From: Chloroflexota bacterium
Lineage (GTDB): Bacteria; Chloroflexota; Anaerolineae; Anaerolineales; UBA4823
Reading direction: 5' to 3'
Assembly (NCBI GenBank): GCA_012516075.1
Contig: JAAYXE010000118.1
Span: forward strand, 45,610 to 109,609
Length of the DNA: 64,000 nucleotides
The notes beneath the pieces are model-generated. The model did not search any database, was not told the DNA's origin, and saw only the letters and a program-made list of their open reading frames with translations. The first letter of the stretch is position 1. Each line of letters starts with the position of its first letter. Shown piece by piece: positions 26,909-36,476 of this stretch. The position numbers and the translations under genes were made by a program.

Positions 26909-28204
26909 ATGAAGGTATATTTGGACACGGTAGGCTGCCGTCTGAACCAGGCAGAGATTGAGTATTACGCTCGCCAGTTCCATGCTGCAGGCCACACCCT
27001 GGTGGCCGACCCACAGGAGGCGGACCTGGCGGTTGTCAACACCTGCGCGGTGACCAGCGCAGCGGCTGCGGACTCGCGCAAGAAGATTCGCCATATCTCC
27101 CGCGCCGGGGTCGATGAGATCATCGCCACCGGATGCTGGTCCACGCTGCGGCCTGAAGACGCCGCGCGTTTACCCGGGGTGCGCCGAGTGGTGCCCAACG
27201 CGGAAAAAGACCGCCTGGTGCCTGATTTGCTGCAGATCTCAGAAGAAGTTTTCGACCGCGAAATGCTGGAGCGCGAGCTCATCCCCGGGGCGCGCCTGCG
27301 CACACGGGCCTTTATCAAAGTGCAGGATGGCTGTAATAACCGCTGCACTTTCTGCATCACCACCGTGGCGCGCGGCGAAGGGCGCAGCCGCACAATTGCA
27401 GCGGTGCTGGAGGATATCCAGGCGGTGCTGCAGCCCGGCGAGCACGGCGAGGAGGCCGCTCAGGAAGTGGTGATCACCGGCGTGCATCTGGGATCCTGGG
27501 GGCAGGACCTGGAACCGCAGACCCACCTGAAGGAGCTTGTGACGGCGATCCTGCGTGAAACCGACGTCCCACGGCTGCGGCTCTCTTCGCTGGAGCCCTG
27601 GGATCTGGACGAGAGCTTTTTCTCGCTGTGGTCCGATCCCCGTCTTTGCCGGCATCTCCACCTGCCGCTGCAGTCAGGCAGCGCTGCTACCCTGCGCCGT
27701 ATGGCCCGCAAGACCACCCCCGAATCATTTTCCAGGCTGCTGCAACAGGCGCGCGCGGCCATACCGGATGTTGCCATCACCACCGACATCATCACCGGCT
27801 TCCCCGGTGAGACGGATGAAGAGTTCGAGGAGACTCTGGAATATGTGCGCGCCGCGCAGTTCGCCGGCGGCCATGTCTTCACCTATTCCGCTCGCAGCGG
27901 CACAGCGGCAGCGCGCATGCCTAACCAGGTGCCATATCCAGTACGCAAAGAGCGCAACGCACGTTTACGCGCCGTACTGGCCGAATCAGCCCGTGCCTAT
28001 CAGGAAAAACATCTCGGCCAGGTGCTGCCGGTGCTCTGGGAAAGCGCCACCGCTCTGGGGCCGGAAGGCTGGGTGCTCAATGGGCTGACCGATAGCTACA
28101 TAAAAGTGCGCGCTGTCGCCCCGCAGCGCCTGTGGAATCAGATCACGCCGGTGCGCCTGACCGGCTGGTTTGAGGAGGGAATGCAGGGACAGTTAGCGCT
28201 GTAA
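26909..28204 (+). CDS. mtaB: tRNA (N6-threonylcarbamoyladenosine37-C2) methylthiotransferase
   Basis: This 431-residue radical-SAM methylthiotransferase of the MtaB group converts t6A37 to ms2t6A37 in tRNAs reading ANN codons. The N-terminal domain has the three cluster cysteines in GCRLNQAE, VNTCAVTS and ATGCWST. The radical-SAM cluster is C142-NNR-C146-TF-C149. The central domain contains ITDIITGFPGETDEEF-like TDIITGFPGETDEEFEETL, and a TRAM-like C-terminus follows. Its length is normal. It heads a plus-strand series with small RNA- and nucleotide-related genes. Confidence 0.93.
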   Translation: MKVYLDTVGCRLNQAEIEYYARQFHAAGHTLVADPQEADLAVVNTCAVTSAAAADSRKKIRHISRAGVDEIIATGCWSTLRPEDAARLPGVRRVVPNAEKDRLVPDLLQISEEVFDREMLERELIPGARLRTRAFIKVQDGCNNRCTFCITTVARGEGRSRTIAAVLEDIQAVLQPGEHGEEAAQEVVITGVHLGSWGQDLEPQTHLKELVTAILRETDVPRLRLSSLEPWDLDESFFSLWSDPRLCRHLHLPLQSGSAATLRRMARKTTPESFSRLLQQARAAIPDVAITTDIITGFPGETDEEFEETLEYVRAAQFAGGHVFTYSARSGTAAARMPNQVPYPVRKERNARLRAVLAESARAYQEKHLGQVLPVLWESATALGPEGWVLNGLTDSYIKVRAVAPQRLWNQITPVRLTGWFEEGMQGQLAL

Positions 28205-28230
28205 ACATCACGAACAGAAAGGAAGCGAGA

Positions 28231-28575
28231 ATGGCCGACTGCATCTTCTGCAAAATCGTTGCCGGGGAAATTCCCAGCGAAATCGTCTTCAAAGACGACC
28301 GGGTGACGGCATTTCGGGATATCCATCCGGTCGCACCGACCCACATCTTGATCGTCCCCAATAAACATATTGCTTCCATCAATGAACTGCAGCCGGAAGA
28401 CGAAGGCCTCATGGGCTATCTCTTCACCGTCGAACGCAAGCTTGCCGAACAGGAAGGCATCGCCCAGTCCGGCTTCCGCTCGATTATCAACACCGGTCCG
28501 GACTCCGGCCAGGAGGTCCACCACCTGCACCTGCACCTGATCGGCGGCCAGCGGATGCGCCATCCCATGGGCTGA
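28231..28575 (+). CDS. HIT-family (HinT-like) nucleotide hydrolase
   Basis: This 114-residue protein has the histidine triad HLHLHLIGG at residues 100-108 and the N-terminal CIFCKIVAGEIPSEIV of bacterial HinT proteins. Cys-x-x-Cys near the start may bind zinc. HinT hydrolyses adenosine phosphoramidates such as AMP-lysine. It is followed 19 nt later by a macrodomain gene, so the pair may serve adenylate or ADP-ribose clean-up. Confidence 0.94.
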   Translation: MADCIFCKIVAGEIPSEIVFKDDRVTAFRDIHPVAPTHILIVPNKHIASINELQPEDEGLMGYLFTVERKLAEQEGIAQSGFRSIINTGPDSGQEVHHLHLHLIGGQRMRHPMG

Positions 28576-28594
28576 TCTCTATAAGGAGGCTGTT

Positions 28595-29173
28595 ATGAAC
28601 CGGGTCGTGCGAGAGCGCGAACTCGCCTCCGGGCAGCTGATCCAGCTTGTTCAGGGTGATATCACCGCAGAAACCGTCGACGCCATCGTCAATGCGGCCA
28701 ACAGCCACCTGCAGCACGGCGGTGGAGTGGCGGCAGCCATTGTCCGCAGGGGCGGCCATCAGATCCAGGCGGAAAGCGATGAATGGGTGCGCAGACACGG
28801 ACCGGTGAGTCATGACTCCCCGGCCTACACCGGAGCCGGCAGCCTCCCCTGCCGCTATGTTATTCACGCCGTGGGTCCGGTCTGGCGCCCCGGAGCCGAG
28901 CAGGAAGCGGACCAGGCCTTACGCGCTGCGGTGACGGGCTCGCTGCGGGTGGCTGAAGAACTGAACCTGACCTCCATCGCTCTGCCCGCCATCTCAACTG
29001 GCATTTTTGGCTTCCCGAAAGAACGCGCCGCCCGCCTGATCCTGTCTGCCATGGAGGCTTATTTCCAGGAACACCCGGAGGGCAGCCTGAAGCAGGTGCG
29101 GGTGACCCTGTTCGACCAGCCCACGCTGCAGGCCTTTCTGGATGTCTGGACAGATATACAGCCAACGGCCTGA
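28595..29173 (+). CDS. Macrodomain protein (ADP-ribose binding or hydrolysing)
   Basis: This single macrodomain has 192 residues. The family segments are GDITAETVDAIVNAANSHLQHGGGVAAAI (adenine and distal ribose site) and the phosphate loop PAISTGIFGFPKERAAR. Relatives remove ADP-ribose from proteins or deacetylate O-acetyl-ADP-ribose. A GGAGG box precedes the ATG. Position next to a HIT hydrolase supports a role in NAD-derived signalling or repair. The exact reaction is not predictable. Confidence 0.92.
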   Translation: MNRVVRERELASGQLIQLVQGDITAETVDAIVNAANSHLQHGGGVAAAIVRRGGHQIQAESDEWVRRHGPVSHDSPAYTGAGSLPCRYVIHAVGPVWRPGAEQEADQALRAAVTGSLRVAEELNLTSIALPAISTGIFGFPKERAARLILSAMEAYFQEHPEGSLKQVRVTLFDQPTLQAFLDVWTDIQPTA

Positions 29174-29193
29174 TCCCGACCCGAACCTTTTTC

Positions 29194-29979
29194 ATGATCA
29201 CATCAACGCAGAACCCAAAAATCAAATGGGTGCGCCTCATCCAGTCCCAGAGCCGGGCACGCCGGGAGGAGCAGTCCTTCGCTGTTGAGGGCGTGCGCCT
29301 TGTGGAGGAGGCCGCCGCATCCGGATGGCCCGCCCGGCTGGTGCTGCACACTGAGGACCTGAGCCTCCGCGGCCGGCAGGCCGTGGAGCGGCTGGCGGCT
29401 GCCGGCGCAGAGGTCGAAATGGTGAGCGAGAATGTGCTGCGCTCCGCCAGCGATACCCAGAACCCGCAGGACATCCTGGCCGTGCTGGAGATGCAGACGC
29501 TTCCACTGCCACCCAGGCCGGATTTTCTGTTCATCCCCGATCAGGTGCGCGACCCTGGCAACCTGGGGACTATGCTGCGCACTGCCGCGGCGGTCGGAGC
29601 GCACGGCGTGCTGCTCACGCCCGGCAGTGTTGATCCCTACTCCCCCAAGGTGCTGCGGTCCGCCATGGGGGCCCACTTCCGCCTGCCTATTCACGCACTG
29701 TCGTGGGAGGAGATCCGCTCCCTGGTACAGGCCGCGGGGCTGCAGGTTTATCTGGCTGCCGCCGGCGAGGGGCAGTCATGCTACGCCAGCGATTTTCGCG
29801 CCCCGCTGGCGCTGATTGTGGGGGGAGAAGCTTACGGCGCCAGTGAGCAGGCGCGCCTCCTGACCACCACCCCGGTGCATATCCCCATGCCGGGAGGAAT
29901 GGAATCGCTCAACGCGGCCATCGCCGCGGCGATCCTGCTGTTCGAGGTCGTGCGGCAGCGTCAGGAAACGCCATCATGA
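29194..29979 (+). CDS. SpoU-family (TrmH/RlmB-like) RNA 2'-O-ribose methyltransferase
   Basis: This 261-residue protein has an N-terminal substrate-binding domain (EEQSFAVEGVRLVEEAAASG) and a C-terminal trefoil-knot SPOUT domain. The knot domain carries motif 1 RDPGNLGTMLRTAAAVGAHG, motif 2 ALIVGGEAYGAS and motif 3 IPMPGGMESLNAAIAAAILLFE. It would methylate a ribose in rRNA or tRNA with SAM as donor. The stop overlaps the next gene start (ATGA). The RNA target is not assignable. Confidence 0.93.
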   Translation: MITSTQNPKIKWVRLIQSQSRARREEQSFAVEGVRLVEEAAASGWPARLVLHTEDLSLRGRQAVERLAAAGAEVEMVSENVLRSASDTQNPQDILAVLEMQTLPLPPRPDFLFIPDQVRDPGNLGTMLRTAAAVGAHGVLLTPGSVDPYSPKVLRSAMGAHFRLPIHALSWEEIRSLVQAAGLQVYLAAAGEGQSCYASDFRAPLALIVGGEAYGASEQARLLTTTPVHIPMPGGMESLNAAIAAAILLFEVVRQRQETPS

Positions 29980-31211
29980 AAATACGCTCGATCACTTACT
30001 TTTTCCATCCCGACCACCCATCGCGAAAAGAGGCCCTGGCCCAGGCCGGCCGTTTTATCCGCGAAGCGCGCGCTGCTGTCGAGGCTTCCGGATATGCGGT
30101 TGAGACCGTGCGCCTGGCCACGCCGCCCTTCCCCATCTGGCTGGATGAACAGGATCCTGCTGCCGCCAGAAAGCTGATCCGGGAGTTCGAAAACCAGGCA
30201 GCGGCAGCAGGGTTCACCTACATCTCGTTGGGGCCGGCGCTGCCGGACAGCCCTGAGAGCTTCACGCGCATCCCCGGTTTTCTCGAGGCAGCGCCAAACA
30301 CCTTTTTCTCGGGGATGATGACCACCCCCGGAGGTGGGATCTCGCTTCCCGCCGTGCGGGCCTGTGCGCGGGTGATCGAACGCGCTGCCGCGCTGACGCC
30401 CGATGGATTCACCAACCTGCGTTTTACCGCGCTGGCGAACGTACAGCCGGGATCTCCCTTCTTCCCGGCCGCCTATCACAGTGCAGACGTGCAGCCGGCT
30501 TTCGCCCTGGCCACTGCAGCTGCTGACCTGGCCGTAGAGGCCTTCACCGGTGCGCCAACCCTGCAGACTGCGCAGCAGCGCCTGAGAGAAGCCCTGGAGA
30601 TGCACGCCCGCAGGCTGGTAGAGGTTGCGCAGCGCCTGGAAAAGGCGCAGAAGGTTCACTTTTACGGCATCGACTTCTCCCTGGCCCCCTTTCCTGAGGA
30701 AGCGCAGTCCCTGGGGACTGCCCTGCAGCGCCTGGGAATTGAGGTGGTGGGCATGCACGGCTCCCTGGCAGCCGCAGCCCTTATCGCCAGCACCCTGGAC
30801 CAGGCAAACTTCCCGCACACCGGGTTCAGCGGCCTGATGCTGCCCGTCCTGGAGGACTCCACCCTTGCCCGGGCGGCCGCGCTAGGCACGCTGACGGTGA
30901 AGGATCTGCTGCTCTACTCGGCCGTATGCGGAACCGGCCTGGACACCATCCCGCTGCCTGGTGACACAACCGCCGATCAGATCGCCGCCGTGCTGCTGGA
31001 TGTGGCTGCTCTTGCGCAGCGGCTGGACAAACCGCTGACCGCGCGCCTGATGCCGGTTCCTGGCAAGCTCGCCGGCGATCCGACCGAATTTGAGTTTGCC
31101 TATTTCGCCAACAGCCGGGTGATGCCCCTGGAAGCGGCGCCGCTTTCGGGAGCTTTTCTCGGAGGTGATATCATTACTCTCCAGCCCAGAAAGCCCGGAG
31201 AAAATAGTTAA
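29976..31211 (+). CDS. DUF711 family protein
   Basis: This 411-residue member of the DUF711 (UPF0210) family has the typical MKIRSITYFF start, alternating Ala-rich helices, a GMMTTPGGGISLPAVRACARVI segment and VCGTGLDTIPLPGDTT near residue 310. The family has no established reaction, although structures resemble the barrel of glycyl-radical enzymes without the radical loop. It is coupled to the SpoU gene by a 4-nt overlap and followed by a terminator, so it ends the operon. Confidence 0.85.
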   Translation: MKIRSITYFFHPDHPSRKEALAQAGRFIREARAAVEASGYAVETVRLATPPFPIWLDEQDPAAARKLIREFENQAAAAGFTYISLGPALPDSPESFTRIPGFLEAAPNTFFSGMMTTPGGGISLPAVRACARVIERAAALTPDGFTNLRFTALANVQPGSPFFPAAYHSADVQPAFALATAAADLAVEAFTGAPTLQTAQQRLREALEMHARRLVEVAQRLEKAQKVHFYGIDFSLAPFPEEAQSLGTALQRLGIEVVGMHGSLAAAALIASTLDQANFPHTGFSGLMLPVLEDSTLARAAALGTLTVKDLLLYSAVCGTGLDTIPLPGDTTADQIAAVLLDVAALAQRLDKPLTARLMPVPGKLAGDPTEFEFAYFANSRVMPLEAAPLSGAFLGGDIITLQPRKPGENS

Positions 31212-31214
31212 AGC

Positions 31215-31241
31215 AAACTGCCGCCTGTGGGCGGCAGTTTT
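31215..31241 (+). terminator. Terminator between the DUF711 gene and uvrA
   Basis: A perfect 11-bp stem (31215-31225 with 31230-31240) with a 4-nt loop is followed by a short T run. It lies between convergent genes and is probably bidirectional. Confidence 0.85.
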
Positions 31242-31260
31242 GATTCAGATGGCCTGATTT

Positions 31261-34191
31261 TTACACTCGACCGGCCTGGCTGCCGGCTTTTTCCGGAACC
31301 CGCCCGTCGCGACACAGGAGGGGACGCAGGAACTGGCCAGTGTAAGAAGCATCCACGGCACACACCTCCTCGGGCGTGCCCTCGGCAACCAGACTGCCGC
31401 CGCGCTCGCCCCCTTCGGGTCCCAGGTCGATAATGTAATCTGCGACCTTGATGATATCCAGGTTGTGCTCAATGATGATCACACTGTTACCGGAATCCAC
31501 CAGGCGCTGCAGCACTTCGATCAGTTTGTGCACATCAGCGGCGTGCAGCCCCACAGAAGGCTCGTCAAGCACATAAACCGTGCGGCCCGTCGCCCGGCGG
31601 GAAAGTTCGCGCGCCAGCTTCACGCGCTGCGCCTCGCCGCCCGAAAGCGTGGTTGCCGGCTGGCCCAGGCGAATGTAGCCCAGGCCGACATCCTGCAGTG
31701 TTTGCAGGCGGGAGGCCATCGGGCTGAAAGCGGAAAATATTTCCAGCGCATCATCCACGGTCAGGTCGAGCACATCGGCGATGTTGAGGTCCTTGAAGCG
31801 CACCTGCAGGGTCTCGCGGTTGAAGCGCGCCCCATGGCAGACGTCACACGGGACGTAAATATCGGGCAGGAACTGCATTTCGATGCGCAGTTGACCCTGG
31901 CCCTGGCAGGCTTCACAGCGCCCGCCGTGCACATTGAACGAAAAGCGGCCCGGTTTATAACCCCGCACTTTGCTCTCAGGCAGCTCTGCGAACAGGTTGC
32001 GGATATGGTCGAACAGGCCCGTGTACGTGGCCGGGTTCGAGCGCGGCGTCCTTCCGATCGGCGACTGGTCGATGTTGATGATCTTGTCCAGGTACTCCAC
32101 GCCTTCAATGCGGTCGTGGGCGCCGGGGATGGTGTGCGCCCGGTTGAGATCACGCGCCAGGGCTTTATATAAAATTTCGATCATCAGGGTGGATTTCCCC
32201 GATCCGGAAACCCCGGTGATGCATACCAGCTGTCCCAGGGGGATCCTGACATCGATGTTCTTCAAGTTGTTCTCGCGTGCGCCGACCACCCGCAGTGCTT
32301 TTCCGTTGCCGGGGCGGCGCTTCTCAGGCACTGGAACCTCCAGCCGTCCGGAGAGGTAAGCGCCTGTGAGCGATTCGGGGCTCTTTAAAATATCTTCAAC
32401 CGTGCCTTCGCCAACGATGCGCCCGCCGTGCTCACCGGCGCCGGGACCCAGGTCCACGATCCAGTCGGCCTCCATAATCGTTTCGGCATCGTGCTCGACA
32501 ACCAGCACGGTATTCCCCAGATCGCGCAGCTCCTTCAGCGTGCGCAGCAGTTTGGCGTTGTCACGGGGATGCAGGCCGATCGATGGCTCGTCCAGCACAT
32601 ACAGCACGCCCATCAGGCGCGAGCCAATCTGGGTCGCCAGCCGGATGCGCTGCGCCTCACCGCCGGATAACGAAGCGGCCGAACGCTGCAGGGTGAGATA
32701 ATCCAGACCGACATCCACCAGGAAGCCCAGCCGCGAGCGAATTTCTTTCAGGATGCGTCCGGCTATGGCCTGCTGGCGGGCCGTGAGGGGTGTGTCGGGC
32801 CCCGCAAGGCGCTCGATCCACTCCAGGGTGCGGTTCACCGGCCAGCGGGTGACTTCGATGATGTTCACCCCGTCGACGGTGACGGCCAGCGCTTCTTTGC
32901 GCAGGCGAGCCCCCCCACAGGTGGAGCAAACCCGCTCGCTCATGTACTCCATGAGCTTTTCGCGGATATATTCGGAGCTGGTTTCATTGTAGCGGCGCAT
33001 CAGGTTACCGATCACGCCTTCAAAAGGCGTGCGGAAGGTCGCCTGACGGCCGTGGCGGTTGCGGTAGTGGACGGTGACCTCCCGGCCGCGCGTGCCGTAA
33101 AGGACGATATCGAGCTGCTCTTTCGTCAGCGTTTCAACCGGAGCGTCCAGGTTAATACGATATTCACGCGCTGCGGCCTCCAGCGTTTGCCAGTAGTAAC
33201 CGCCTTCATCGCGCGGGTTCTGCCAGCCGTTGATCTGAATGGCGCCCTCGCTCAGTGAAAGGCTCCGGTCAGGGATCAACAGTTCGGGGTCGATTTCCAG
33301 CTTTCCGCCCAGCCCCTGGCACTCGGGACAGGCACCGTGCGGGGTATTGAATGAGAATGTGCGCGGCTCGATCTCAGGCAGGCTGACGCCGTGGACAGGG
33401 CAGGCCAGATGCTCAGAGAAATGCAGATCGCGCGGCTCATCCGGGTTGGTGACATCCTGGATGATCAGGTATCCTTCACCGAATTTGAGCGCGGTTTCGA
33501 CGGAATCGGTCAGGCGGGAACGAGCAGCCTGGGCATCTTCTTCTGACTCTGTCTGGCGCACCACCACACGGTCGACCACGGCTTCGATGTTATGGATCTT
33601 GTAGCGATCCATTTCAATGTCGTCGTCCAGCTCGTAGATCTGACCGTCCACCCGGGCGCGCACAAATCCCGCTTTGCGGATCTCTTCCAGCACGGCCTGG
33701 TGGGTTCCTTTGCGGCCCCGCACCAGCGGCGAGAGGATGACCAGGCGCGATCCATCGGGCAGTTTTTCGATCGATTCGACAATTTCCTGTGCCGACTGTT
33801 TGGAAACCTCCCGGCCGCAGATCGGACAGTGTGGTATACCGATGCGGGCATACAGCAGGCGCAGGTAATCGTAGATCTCTGTTACCGTGCCGACTGTAGA
33901 ACGCGGGTTGTGGGATGAGCCTTTCTGGTCGATCGACACCGCCGGAGAGAGGCCCTCGATGGAGTCGACATCCGGTTTGTCCATCTGCCCCAGAAACTGA
34001 CGCGCGTAGGAGGAGAGCGATTCCACATAACGACGCTGGCCTTCGGCAAATATCGTATCGAAAGCCAGTGAAGACTTTCCCGAACCGGACAGGCCGGTGA
34101 TCACGACGAATTTGTCGCGCGGGATCTCAACAGTGATATTTTTCAAATTGTGTTCACGCGCCCCAACGACGCGAATAACATTTTGGGTCAT
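31261..34191 (-). CDS. uvrA: Excinuclease ABC subunit A
   Basis: UvrA is the damage-recognition ATPase of nucleotide excision repair. It is a dimer that loads UvrB. The 976-residue protein has two ABC modules: Walker [15 protein letters not shown] near residue 32 and [15 protein letters not shown] near 645, and signatures [14 protein letters not shown] and [15 protein letters not shown]. The C-terminal zinc finger CEAC...CDVC is complete. In the first zinc module the second Cys is His (CPVHG...CPEC), still a possible zinc ligand. A GGAAGG box precedes the ATG, and an extended -10 lies upstream. Confidence 0.97.
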   Translation of the reverse strand: MTQNVIRVVGAREHNLKNITVEIPRDKFVVITGLSGSGKSSLAFDTIFAEGQRRYVESLSSYARQFLGQMDKPDVDSIEGLSPAVSIDQKGSSHNPRSTVGTVTEIYDYLRLLYARIGIPHCPICGREVSKQSAQEIVESIEKLPDGSRLVILSPLVRGRKGTHQAVLEEIRKAGFVRARVDGQIYELDDDIEMDRYKIHNIEAVVDRVVVRQTESEEDAQAARSRLTDSVETALKFGEGYLIIQDVTNPDEPRDLHFSEHLACPVHGVSLPEIEPRTFSFNTPHGACPECQGLGGKLEIDPELLIPDRSLSLSEGAIQINGWQNPRDEGGYYWQTLEAAAREYRINLDAPVETLTKEQLDIVLYGTRGREVTVHYRNRHGRQATFRTPFEGVIGNLMRRYNETSSEYIREKLMEYMSERVCSTCGGARLRKEALAVTVDGVNIIEVTRWPVNRTLEWIERLAGPDTPLTARQQAIAGRILKEIRSRLGFLVDVGLDYLTLQRSAASLSGGEAQRIRLATQIGSRLMGVLYVLDEPSIGLHPRDNAKLLRTLKELRDLGNTVLVVEHDAETIMEADWIVDLGPGAGEHGGRIVGEGTVEDILKSPESLTGAYLSGRLEVPVPEKRRPGNGKALRVVGARENNLKNIDVRIPLGQLVCITGVSGSGKSTLMIEILYKALARDLNRAHTIPGAHDRIEGVEYLDKIINIDQSPIGRTPRSNPATYTGLFDHIRNLFAELPESKVRGYKPGRFSFNVHGGRCEACQGQGQLRIEMQFLPDIYVPCDVCHGARFNRETLQVRFKDLNIADVLDLTVDDALEIFSAFSPMASRLQTLQDVGLGYIRLGQPATTLSGGEAQRVKLARELSRRATGRTVYVLDEPSVGLHAADVHKLIEVLQRLVDSGNSVIIIEHNLDIIKVADYIIDLGPEGGERGGSLVAEGTPEEVCAVDASYTGQFLRPLLCRDGRVPEKAGSQAGRV

Positions 34192-34237
34192 TCAGAACCT
34201 TCCAAATCCCGTCAACTGCGCTGCAAGTCAACAGAAA

Positions 34238-34246
34238 ATTATAGCA
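34238..34246 (-). promoter_or_regulatory. Extended -10 promoter of uvrA
   Basis: On the minus strand TGCTATAAT (TGn plus perfect TATAAT) lies 47 nt upstream of the uvrA ATG. The predicted start is near 34231. No -35 or recognisable SOS box is seen. Confidence 0.6.
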
Positions 34247-34526
34247 CAGGTGTTTCATAAATAAAACAGCGGCCTGGTTAAAAACATAAATTTTTAAGAA
34301 ACCGGTGATGCTCCCTGCAACCAGGCAAAAGTTAATTATACCAACACCGGTCCAGATCCGCCCCCGGCTGAAGATAAGCATACTATAAATGAAATGCAGC
34401 GCCTCGCTAACAGCCAGAGTGCTTTACCATTCTTCAAGAGCAGGTTTTCAATTCCAAACGGGATTGCTGCAGCGAGATCTCCATGCCTGCCATAACAACC
34501 TGCCCTTGTGTGGAGGTCCCTGAGTG
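34247..34526. other. Intergenic region with no gene seen
   Basis: This stretch lies between the divergent uvrA and 107-residue-protein genes, together with the flanking promoters. It is AT-richer on the left and shows no reading frame with a ribosome site, no convincing RNA fold and no repeat. Confidence 0.5.
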
Positions 34527-34555
34527 TGCACAGGAGCGGGGTTTCCGTCTATAAT
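34527..34555 (+). promoter_or_regulatory. Promoter of the small zinc-ribbon-like gene
   Basis: TGCACA (34527-34532), a 17-nt spacer and a perfect TATAAT (34550-34555) are seen. The predicted start is near 34562, 34 nt before the ATG. Confidence 0.55.
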
Positions 34556-34595
34556 TTAGACGATTCAGCACCTGAAAGCACGAAAAGGAAACCGT

Positions 34596-34919
34596 ATGGG
34601 CTTTTTCAAACGTATCACCAGCCTTTTCTCGTCCTCATCCCCGGAGCGTGAGGATTATTTTTACCGTTTTGCAGTGCAGTGCAGCCGCTGCGGCGAAATA
34701 ATCCAGGGACGTCTGGACACGCGTAACGACCTGAGCATCGATTATGGTGACGAAGGGGATGGAGAAACGACCTACTTCAGCCGCAAAATCTTGGTCGGCG
34801 ACCAGCTTTGCTTCCAGCGCATTGAAGTTGAGCTGCGCTTCGACTCAAAACGCAGCCTGATCGATCGAAAAATTCAGGGGGGCAAGTTTGTCGATGCAGT
34901 GGAAGCGAGCGAGGAATAG
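34596..34919 (+). CDS. Small hypothetical protein with a CxxC pair
   Basis: This 107-residue protein starts MGFFKRITSLFSSSS and then has FAVQCSRCGEIIQGRLDTRNDL, a single CxxC knuckle that may bind metal with partners from a second subunit. Beta-rich segments follow (TTYFSRKILVGDQLCFQRIEVELRFD). I do not know the family. There is no signal peptide. Its own promoter and an AAAAGGAAACC site before the ATG support expression. It stands alone between uvrA and a membrane-protein gene. Confidence 0.7.
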   Translation: MGFFKRITSLFSSSSPEREDYFYRFAVQCSRCGEIIQGRLDTRNDLSIDYGDEGDGETTYFSRKILVGDQLCFQRIEVELRFDSKRSLIDRKIQGGKFVDAVEASEE

Positions 34920-34978
34920 CTGCCGGCCAGCGGTTTCGCGCCTTGAACGATTAACCACCAGGCCATAACATTCCCCGG

Positions 34979-35860
34979 TCACGCTCCGGGGATAATCTGA
35001 ACGTATTCCGGCTGCCGGTCCTTATTCCCCTTTACAAACCCGATGGCCAGATGATACAGCGCATAAAGCTCCAGGGCAAAGGGTAGATAGCCCCCATACC
35101 CGAGCGCCGGCATCTCAAAGACATGACAGCAGTCCGCCCAGGGGATTGAATATACCCACTTCGGATAAGAAAAGTAATTCCACATCTCCCAGAAAAAACC
35201 GGTCAGGAGTACTCCCAGCCATAATGCGATCACCCGCCGCCAGTCGCCGTGCGCCAGGTCGTCCGCCAGGGAGCGATTCTTCAGCCAGACATTGAGCGGC
35301 TCGCAGATGAAGTAAATCGAAATCCAAGCAAAGGGGAAGAAAAGCTGCGGCCAGATCCACATCATAACCAGCATCAGCACCCCAGCGATAAAAAACGCGC
35401 TCGTAACCCTTCGATCGGGCCGGATAACCGGCCCGCGCCCCAGCTTGCGGACGAAGTCGAAGCTGCCGATCAATTCTGCTGTCCCGAACACAGCCGGCAC
35501 GACGGTTGAAAAGTTTAATGTGGCCCAGAGCCAGAAGGTGAACGGAGAGAAAGCTTCTGCGCCTACATAGGTCCAGTTCTGCAGCCGCCAGTTGAGTCCT
35601 TCAAACAGCCACCAGACAGGCACGGAGACCAGGAACAGTCCAATATACTGCTTCCAGCTGCGGGTCAGGAGCGAGGTGCCCCGGCGAACGTACACCAGCG
35701 AGTCGACCAGCAGGCAGTACCCGAGCCACAGGGGAAAGAAGCCCCAGTGTGTTCGCAGCCCGGTCAGCGTCCAGTTCAGAGTCCAGAAAACAGCGATCAG
35801 CCCCAGGCCGATCCAGCCGTGCAGCGGCAAAACCTGCTGTCGGGTAGATACCTCTTGCAT
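34979..35860 (-). CDS. Polytopic membrane protein of unknown function
   Basis: This 293-residue protein has about seven hydrophobic helices and many Trp and Tyr residues near helix ends. Notable conserved-looking pieces are VWWLFEGLNWRLQNW near residue 82, GFFWEMWNYFSYPKWVYSIPW near 228 and EMPALGYGGYLPFALELY near 255. The pattern of charged and aromatic residues within helices suggests an integral membrane enzyme or carrier, but I do not recognise a family. A GGAGGG site lies 7 nt before the ATG. It is a single gene downstream of the mutase operon terminator. Confidence 0.75.
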   Translation of the reverse strand: MQEVSTRQQVLPLHGWIGLGLIAVFWTLNWTLTGLRTHWGFFPLWLGYCLLVDSLVYVRRGTSLLTRSWKQYIGLFLVSVPVWWLFEGLNWRLQNWTYVGAEAFSPFTFWLWATLNFSTVVPAVFGTAELIGSFDFVRKLGRGPVIRPDRRVTSAFFIAGVLMLVMMWIWPQLFFPFAWISIYFICEPLNVWLKNRSLADDLAHGDWRRVIALWLGVLLTGFFWEMWNYFSYPKWVYSIPWADCCHVFEMPALGYGGYLPFALELYALYHLAIGFVKGNKDRQPEYVQIIPGA

Positions 35861-35955
35861 GCGAACGTCCCTCCTCTGGCAGCTCAGTTATCCAGGTTGC
35901 AGTGAACGGCTGTGTCGTGATATTCCCCCTGAGTCCTTGTCAATTTTAAAATGAA

Positions 35956-36017
35956 GCGGTGAATCTGGCCCTGTCCGCATTACATACGGACCACAGAACC
36001 GGGTCCAGACTCACCGC
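35956..36017 (-). terminator. Structured 3' element/terminator of the methylmalonyl-CoA operon
   Basis: Outer arms 35956-35968 and 36005-36017 pair over 13 bp in minus-strand RNA (one G-U), whereas plus-strand RNA would have an A-C mismatch. An inner stem pairs 35973-35977 with 35987-35991. TTCATTTT follows on the minus strand. It lies 22 nt past the epimerase stop. Confidence 0.6.
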
Positions 36018-36039
36018 AAATTGTACCAGCCTGCCGGTA

Positions 36040-36450
36040 TTACCCGGGCAGTTCGTAAAGTTCGACCATCACCCCGTGAGCACTCTTCGGGTGGATAAAG
36101 GCATATTTCTTTCCTCCCGAACCCAGCCGGGGCTCCTCGTTGATCAACTGGATTCCCTTTTCCTTTAATTGAGCCAGCATACCTTCCAGGTCATCCACCT
36201 CCAGACAGATGTGGTGCATGCCGGGGCCGCGCTTCTCCAGATAGCGCGCCAGGCCAGAGTCGTCCGTGGTGGGCTTCACCAGCTCTATCTCGCTGTCACC
36301 GGCAGGCAGAAAAGCGATCTTCGCCTGCTCAGCCGGGTTTTCTTCCGTATGAGCCAGCGGCAGGCCGAGGGCATCGCGCCAGAAATCCAGGGTGCCATCG
36401 AGGTCATCAACCAGGATAGCGATGTGATCGATACGTTTGATGGTGGGCAT
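36040..36450 (-). CDS. mce: Methylmalonyl-CoA epimerase
   Basis: This 136-residue glyoxalase/VOC-fold protein has metal-site segments KRIDHIAILVDDLDG (His), PGMHHICLEVDDL (His) and the C-terminal HGVMVELYELPG (Glu). It interconverts (S)- and (R)-methylmalonyl-CoA. The ATG at 36450 is preferred, since the longer frame only adds residues overlapping the mutase. It follows the mutase large-subunit gene directly, so both act in propionyl-CoA metabolism. Confidence 0.93.
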   Translation of the reverse strand: MPTIKRIDHIAILVDDLDGTLDFWRDALGLPLAHTEENPAEQAKIAFLPAGDSEIELVKPTTDDSGLARYLEKRGPGMHHICLEVDDLEGMLAQLKEKGIQLINEEPRLGSGGKKYAFIHPKSAHGVMVELYELPG

Positions 36451-36476
36451 TTTCTGAGGTTCCTTTATCAGATCGA

